A stretch of 10,149 nucleotides of DNA from positions 1 through 10,149 of the forward strand of contig JAFQWR010000075.1 of assembly GCA_017407365.1 (NCBI GenBank), given 5' to 3'. Positions 7,362 to 10,149 of the stretch are shown here, one piece after another (the first letter of the stretch is position 1; every line of letters begins with the position of its first letter). The position numbers and the translations under genes are program-made. The notes under the pieces are model-generated. The model did not search any database, had not been told where the DNA came from, and saw only the letters and a program-made list of their open reading frames with translations. The stretch is from Clostridia bacterium (GTDB taxonomy: Bacteria; Bacillota; Clostridia; Christensenellales; HGM11417).

Positions 7362-7457
7362 ATGGCAGGGCTTTCGTTTGTTTTCACCAATAGCAAGCAA
7401 TTGCTGCTTCTGTCGACCGAAGCGGTCGGCTTTTTCGTGTCTGAAAAAAACAGGTAA
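7362..7457 (+). CDS. Putative leader peptide of the pur operon (31 aa)
   Basis: This short ORF starts at the ATG at 7362. It follows a consensus GGAGG (7351-7355) at 6 bases and ends at the TAA at 7455-7457. The peptide begins MAGLSFVFTNSK, then has four consecutive leucine codons (TTG CTG CTT CTG, 7401-7412), and ends VSEKNR. It is not a recognised protein family, and its role is inferred from its position. The intrinsic terminator at 7412-7435 lies wholly inside it, so a ribosome translating close behind RNA polymerase would prevent the hairpin from folding. This layout recalls the pyrBI leader peptide of E. coli. The ribosome binding site is at least as good as that of the enzyme genes downstream. 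Whether the peptide is made, and which signal is sensed, cannot be told from sequence. Confidence 0.6.
   Translation: MAGLSFVFTNSKQLLLLSTEAVGFFVSEKNR
7412..7435 (+). terminator. Intrinsic terminator inside the pur leader ORF (candidate attenuator)
   Basis: GTCGACCG (7412-7419) pairs with CGGTCGGC (7423-7430) over 8 base pairs, one of them a G-U wobble, around an AAG loop. Five T follow at once (7431-7435). The GC-rich stem and T run fit a Rho-independent terminator. It lies about 70 bases after the predicted transcription start and about 160 bases before purE, so it would stop the pur transcript early. Confidence 0.75.
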
Positions 7458-7593
7458 TAAAGGCAGGGCGTTTTATCGCTTATGTCTTTTTATATTTTTT
7501 AAGGCTTTTTGCTTGCTGAATCTGTTCTCTTTACAGAGTGGCTTAAGGGGCCTTGCTTTCAGGAAAAAAATATTGCAATCCGGAGGAATCCTA

Positions 7594-8076
7594 ATGAAGA
7601 AAGCAGCTGTTATTATGGGTAGCAAATCTGACCTTCCCGTTGTTCAGCCCGCCATCGATTGCCTGCGCTCGTTTGGTGTTGAGGTAGAGGTGCGCATTCT
7701 GTCTGCACACCGCACGCCCGAGGCTGTGCATGAATTTGCACAGGGCGCACGCGACAGAGGCGTGGGGGTTATCATTGCCGCCGCAGGTAAGGCGGCGCAT
7801 CTTGGCGGCGTTGTTGCGGCTGTCACCACGTTGCCCGTAATCGGGCTTCCCGTTAAGTCCTCGTTTATGGACGGGTTAGACAGCCTGCTTTCCATGGTGC
7901 AGATGCCCACGGGTATTCCCGTTGCGTGTGTAGGTGTCAACGCAGGTGAAAATGCAGGCATGTTTGCGGCGCAGATGCTTGCAATTGAGGATGAAAGCAT
8001 TGCCGCAAAGCTGTTGCAGAAGAAGGAAGATATGAAAAACGCCGTATTGAAGGCAGATGCCGAATACGATGCATAA
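7594..8076 (+). CDS. purE: N5-carboxyaminoimidazole ribonucleotide mutase, PurE class I
   Basis: PurE converts N5-CAIR to CAIR in de novo purine synthesis. The protein has 160 residues, the usual class I length. Visible motifs are IMGSKSDLP (7-15, phosphate binding), SAHRTP (37-42, with H39 matching the catalytic histidine), AAAGKAAHLGGVVAA (62-76), and GLPVKSS followed by GLDSLLSMVQMPTGIPV (84-110). The pattern ...SMVQMPTGIPV is that of bacterial class I PurE, not class II AIR carboxylase. The ATG at 7594 follows GGAGG (7582-7586). The frame stays open further upstream, but that extension lacks family similarity and runs across the attenuator, so it is rejected. purE is the first enzyme gene of the operon, 33 bases before purM. 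No purK is visible, so the source of N5-CAIR must be encoded elsewhere. Confidence 0.97.
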   Translation: MKKAAVIMGSKSDLPVVQPAIDCLRSFGVEVEVRILSAHRTPEAVHEFAQGARDRGVGVIIAAAGKAAHLGGVVAAVTTLPVIGLPVKSSFMDGLDSLLSMVQMPTGIPVACVGVNAGENAGMFAAQMLAIEDESIAAKLLQKKEDMKNAVLKADAEYDA

Positions 8077-8109
8077 AAAACAAAGGTAAAAATTTAGAGG
8101 AGATACATC

Positions 8110-9129
8110 ATGGCAATTTCGTACAAAGATGCCGGCGTAGACGTTACCGCCGGTTACAAGGCAGTGGAGTTGATGAAAAAGCACGTTCGTTCTACCTACG
8201 ACGCAAACGTTATGGGTGAGCTCGGTAGCTTTGGCGGTTTTTATTCGCTCGGTGGCATCAACATGAAAAAGCCCGTTCTGGTTTCGGGTACGGACGGTGT
8301 AGGCACCAAGCTGAAATACGCCTTCATCACCGACAAGCACGACACGGTGGGCATCGACCTCGTGGCTATGTGCGCAAACGACGTAGTCTGCCAGGGCGCG
8401 CGTCCGCTGTTCTTTCTGGATTACATTGCTTTGCCTAAGCTTGTGCCCGAATTGGTTGCCGACATCGTCAGCGGCGTAAGCGAGGGCTGTCGCCGTGCAG
8501 GCTGCGCGCTCATCGGTGGCGAAACGGCAGAAATGCCCGGCTTCTACACCCCCGGCGAATACGATATGGCAGGCTTTTGCGTGGGTATCGTAGACGAAGA
8601 AAAGGTAATCAACGGCAGCAATATTGTAGCCGGTGACGTTCTGATCGGTATTCCCTCGAGCGGCGCACACAGCAATGGCTATTCGCTCATCCGCCGTCTG
8701 TTTGGCGAAAACAAGGAGGAGCTTGAGGTGTATTGCCCCGAGCTTGGCTGTACGTATGCAGAGGCTCTTTTAACGCCCACCAAAATGTATGTAAAGCCCG
8801 TGCTTTCGCTGATTGAATCCGTTTCGGTCAAGGGTCTTGCGCACATCACGGGCGGTGGCTTCATCGAAAATATTCCGCGTATTTTCCCCAAGGGCATCGG
8901 TGCAAAAATTGACATCAATTCTTACGAGCTTCCTGCGCTGTTCAAAATTCTGGCAGAGCGCAGTGGCCTTAAAAAGGAACAGCTTTATAACACCTTTAAT
9001 ATGGGTATCGGTATGGTTGCTTGCGTTGCGCCCGAAAACGTAGACAAAGCGCTTGCCGCCTTAAAGGAGGTTGGAGAAAACGGCGTCGTATTAGGCGAAA
9101 CGGTCAACGGCGAGGGCATCACCCTGTGA
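8110..9129 (+). CDS. purM: Phosphoribosylformylglycinamidine cyclo-ligase (AIR synthase)
   Basis: PurM closes the imidazole ring, using ATP to turn FGAM into AIR, the substrate used just before the PurE step. The protein has 339 residues, the normal size. Motifs in order are SYKDAGVD (4-11), the glycine-rich SGTDGVGTKLK (59-69), GIDLVAMCANDVVCQGARPLFF (81-102), LIGGETAEMPG (134-144), GIPSSGAHSNGYSLIR (180-195), GLAHITGGGFIENIPR (242-257) and NMGIGM (297-302). Together these are diagnostic of the PurM ATP-grasp-unrelated AIR synthase family. The ATG at 8110 is preceded by a purine-rich GAGGAGA site near 8097-8103. The stop TGA (9127-9129) overlaps the purN start by four bases. Confidence 0.98.
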   Translation: MAISYKDAGVDVTAGYKAVELMKKHVRSTYDANVMGELGSFGGFYSLGGINMKKPVLVSGTDGVGTKLKYAFITDKHDTVGIDLVAMCANDVVCQGARPLFFLDYIALPKLVPELVADIVSGVSEGCRRAGCALIGGETAEMPGFYTPGEYDMAGFCVGIVDEEKVINGSNIVAGDVLIGIPSSGAHSNGYSLIRRLFGENKEELEVYCPELGCTYAEALLTPTKMYVKPVLSLIESVSVKGLAHITGGGFIENIPRIFPKGIGAKIDINSYELPALFKILAERSGLKKEQLYNTFNMGIGMVACVAPENVDKALAALKEVGENGVVLGETVNGEGITL

Positions 9130-9746
9130 AACGCTTAGCCGTATTCGTTTCGGGCGGCGGCACCGATCTGCAAAGCGTACTGGATGCACAGCAGGAGGGA
9201 AGGCTCAACGGAAGCGTAGAGCTCGTGGTGTCCTCCAAGGCAGGCGTTTATGCGCTGGAGCGTGCCAAAAAAGCGGGTGTTTCTACCGCAGTTTTCTTGA
9301 AAAAGGAATATCCCTCGGCAGAGGAAATGAACGAAGCAATCATTGCTCTGTTGCAGGAATACCGCATCGACGGCATCGTGCTTGCGGGCTACCTCAATAT
9401 TTTAACGCCCAATATCGTACGTGCCTACCGTAATAAAATCATCAATATTCACCCGTCGCTCATTCCCTCCTTTTGCGGAGCGGGTTACTATGGCTTGCGG
9501 GTGCACAGCGCCGTGCTGAGCTACGGCGCAAAGATTTCGGGCGCAACCGTTCATTTTGTGGACGAGGGCGCAGACACCGGCCCCATCATCATGCAACGCG
9601 CTGTTCCTGTTTCAGAGGGAGATACTCCCGAATCGTTGCAGGAGCGTGTGCTTGAGGTGGAGCATCAGCTTTTACCCGAGGCGGTTGCGCTGTTTTGCGC
9701 AGACAGGCTTCAGGTAGAGGGAAGAATTGTAAAAATAAAAGAGTAA
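9126..9746 (+). CDS. purN: Phosphoribosylglycinamide formyltransferase (GAR transformylase)
   Basis: PurN transfers a formyl group from 10-formyltetrahydrofolate to GAR, making FGAR. From the GTG at 9126 the protein has 206 residues, close to the 212 of E. coli. The start is chosen because VKRLAVFVSGGGTD is the conserved first strand and phosphate loop, and because GTGA forms a 4-base overlap with the purM stop, typical of coupled translation. The folate-binding and catalytic region shows LAGYLNIL (87-94), NIHPSLIPSF (107-116, with N107 and H109 matching the catalytic N and H) and DEGADTGPII (146-155, with D150 matching the catalytic aspartate). The phosphate loop has D where N is common (SGGGTD for SGxGSN), and the segment after the catalytic histidine reads CGAGYYG rather than PG-type. 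I believe both are clostridial variants. Confidence 0.96.
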   Translation: MKRLAVFVSGGGTDLQSVLDAQQEGRLNGSVELVVSSKAGVYALERAKKAGVSTAVFLKKEYPSAEEMNEAIIALLQEYRIDGIVLAGYLNILTPNIVRAYRNKIINIHPSLIPSFCGAGYYGLRVHSAVLSYGAKISGATVHFVDEGADTGPIIMQRAVPVSEGDTPESLQERVLEVEHQLLPEAVALFCADRLQVEGRIVKIKE

Positions 9747-9763
9747 CGAAGGAGAAAATTCTT

Positions 9764-10149
9764 ATGAAAAGAAGAGCATTACTTAGTGTATCCGACAAAA
9801 ACGGTATCGTAGATTTCGCACGTCAGCTGGTAGAGCTTGGCTTTGAGCTGATTTCCACCGGCGGCACCTTTAAGGCAATCGAAGCGGCAGGCATTCCCGT
9901 CATCGGTATCTCCGACGTTACCGGCTTCCCCGAGTGCTTAGACGGCAGAGTAAAAACCTTGAACCCCTACGTTCATGCAGGTATTCTTGCAATGCGCTCT
10001 AACCCCGACCACATGAAGCAGCTCGAGGAGCTGAACGTTTCCACCATCGATCTGGTTGCGGTTAACCTGTATCCCTTCAAGGCAACCATTCAGAAGCCCG
10101 GCGTAGAGTTTGCTGAGGCTGTGGAAAACATCGACATCGGCGGCCCCAC
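9764..10149 (+). CDS. purH: Bifunctional AICAR transformylase/IMP cyclohydrolase, N-terminal part, 3' truncated by window edge
   Basis: PurH catalyses the last two steps to IMP: formylation of AICAR and ring closure by the cyclohydrolase. Only the first 128 codons, all in the N-terminal IMP cyclohydrolase (MGS-like) domain, fall in the window, and the frame is open at the right edge. Recognised motifs are RALLSVSDKNGI (4-15), LISTGGTFKAIEAAGI (29-44), GFPECLDGRVKTLNPYVHAGILA (54-76), IDLVAVNLYPF (95-105) and ENIDIGGP (121-128). K64, Y103 and D124 match the cyclohydrolase lysine, tyrosine and aspartate (K66, Y104 and D125 in the vertebrate enzyme). The common TLHP motif reads TLNP here. The ATG at 9764 follows AAGGAG (9749-9754) and lies 17 bases after the purN stop, so the gene is in the same operon. 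Confidence 0.97.
   Translation, partial: MKRRALLSVSDKNGIVDFARQLVELGFELISTGGTFKAIEAAGIPVIGISDVTGFPECLDGRVKTLNPYVHAGILAMRSNPDHMKQLEELNVSTIDLVAVNLYPFKATIQKPGVEFAEAVENIDIGGP

Larger units (their letters stand above)
7344..7593 (+). promoter_or_regulatory. Untranslated/attenuator leader of the pur operon
   Basis: This predicted 5' leader of the pur mRNA contains, in order, a leader ORF (7362-7457) with an internal terminator (7412-7435), a T-rich stretch (7470-7500), a long hairpin (7500-7555) and the purE ribosome binding site (GGAGG at 7582-7586). I looked for the conserved cores of the guanine/adenine riboswitch, the ykkC/PRPP class, the pfl/ZTP class and the T-box, and found none by eye. Confidence 0.6.

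Noticed and set aside
7378..7593. In-frame upstream extension of purE that would give a 232-residue protein
   Set aside because: The extension has no PurE similarity and runs through the terminator. The ATG at 7594 has a strong ribosome binding site and begins at the conserved MKKAAVIMGS.
7344..7593. Purine, PRPP or ZTP riboswitch, or T-box, in the pur leader
   Set aside because: None of the conserved cores I know for these classes is visible on the plus strand. A covariance-model search would be decisive.
7876..8670. Minus-strand open frame opposite purE/purM (264 codons)
   Set aside because: It lies antisense to two clear enzyme genes, spans their junction and has shadow-like composition.
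9021..9125. Longer purN reading frame starting inside purM
   Set aside because: It would overlap purM by over 100 bases with a basic, low-complexity N-terminus. The conserved first strand starts at the GTG at 9126, which overlaps the purM stop by four bases.

Overview
The window looks like a chromosomal segment of a spore-forming low-to-mid GC Firmicute, most likely a member of the Clostridia (Oscillospiraceae-like). The reasons are strong AGGAGG-type ribosome binding sites, a tricistronic GerA-type germinant receptor operon, and PurN and PurE variants of clostridial appearance. No mobile element, CRISPR array, rRNA or tRNA was seen.

Layout. From 1 to 1541 (+) is the C-terminal two thirds of a type IIA topoisomerase A subunit (GyrA/ParC family), cut by the left edge. 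An intergenic stretch of 432 bases follows, with an intrinsic terminator near 1653-1690 and a sigma-A type promoter at 1904-1932. It leads into pyruvate kinase (1974-3386, +), which ends in its own terminator (3456-3498). A three-gene germination operon then runs on the minus strand, convergent to pyk: gerA-type (7241-5787), gerB-type (5783-4677) and gerC-type (4690-3509). The genes are tightly packed, with a 3-base gap and then a 14-base overlap.

Divergent from the ger operon is a purine biosynthesis operon on the plus strand: purE (7594-8076), purM (8110-9129), purN (9126-9746, GTG start overlapping the purM stop) and the first 128 codons of purH (9764 to the right edge). These enzymes catalyse the N5-CAIR mutase, AIR synthase, GAR transformylase, and AICAR transformylase/IMP cyclohydrolase steps on the way to IMP. 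purC, purF, purD, purL and purK are not between them.

The most interesting part is the roughly 250-base leader between the pur promoter (7308-7337) and purE. It holds a well-formed 31-codon leader ORF with a strong Shine-Dalgarno site (7362-7457). An intrinsic terminator (7412-7435) lies entirely inside that ORF, and alternative upstream hairpins compete with it. This has the layout of a translation-coupled attenuator, similar in logic to the E. coli pyrBI leader, and I recognise no purine riboswitch in it. A second long hairpin (7500-7555) and a perfect inverted repeat between the divergent operons (7277-7299) are further candidate control elements.
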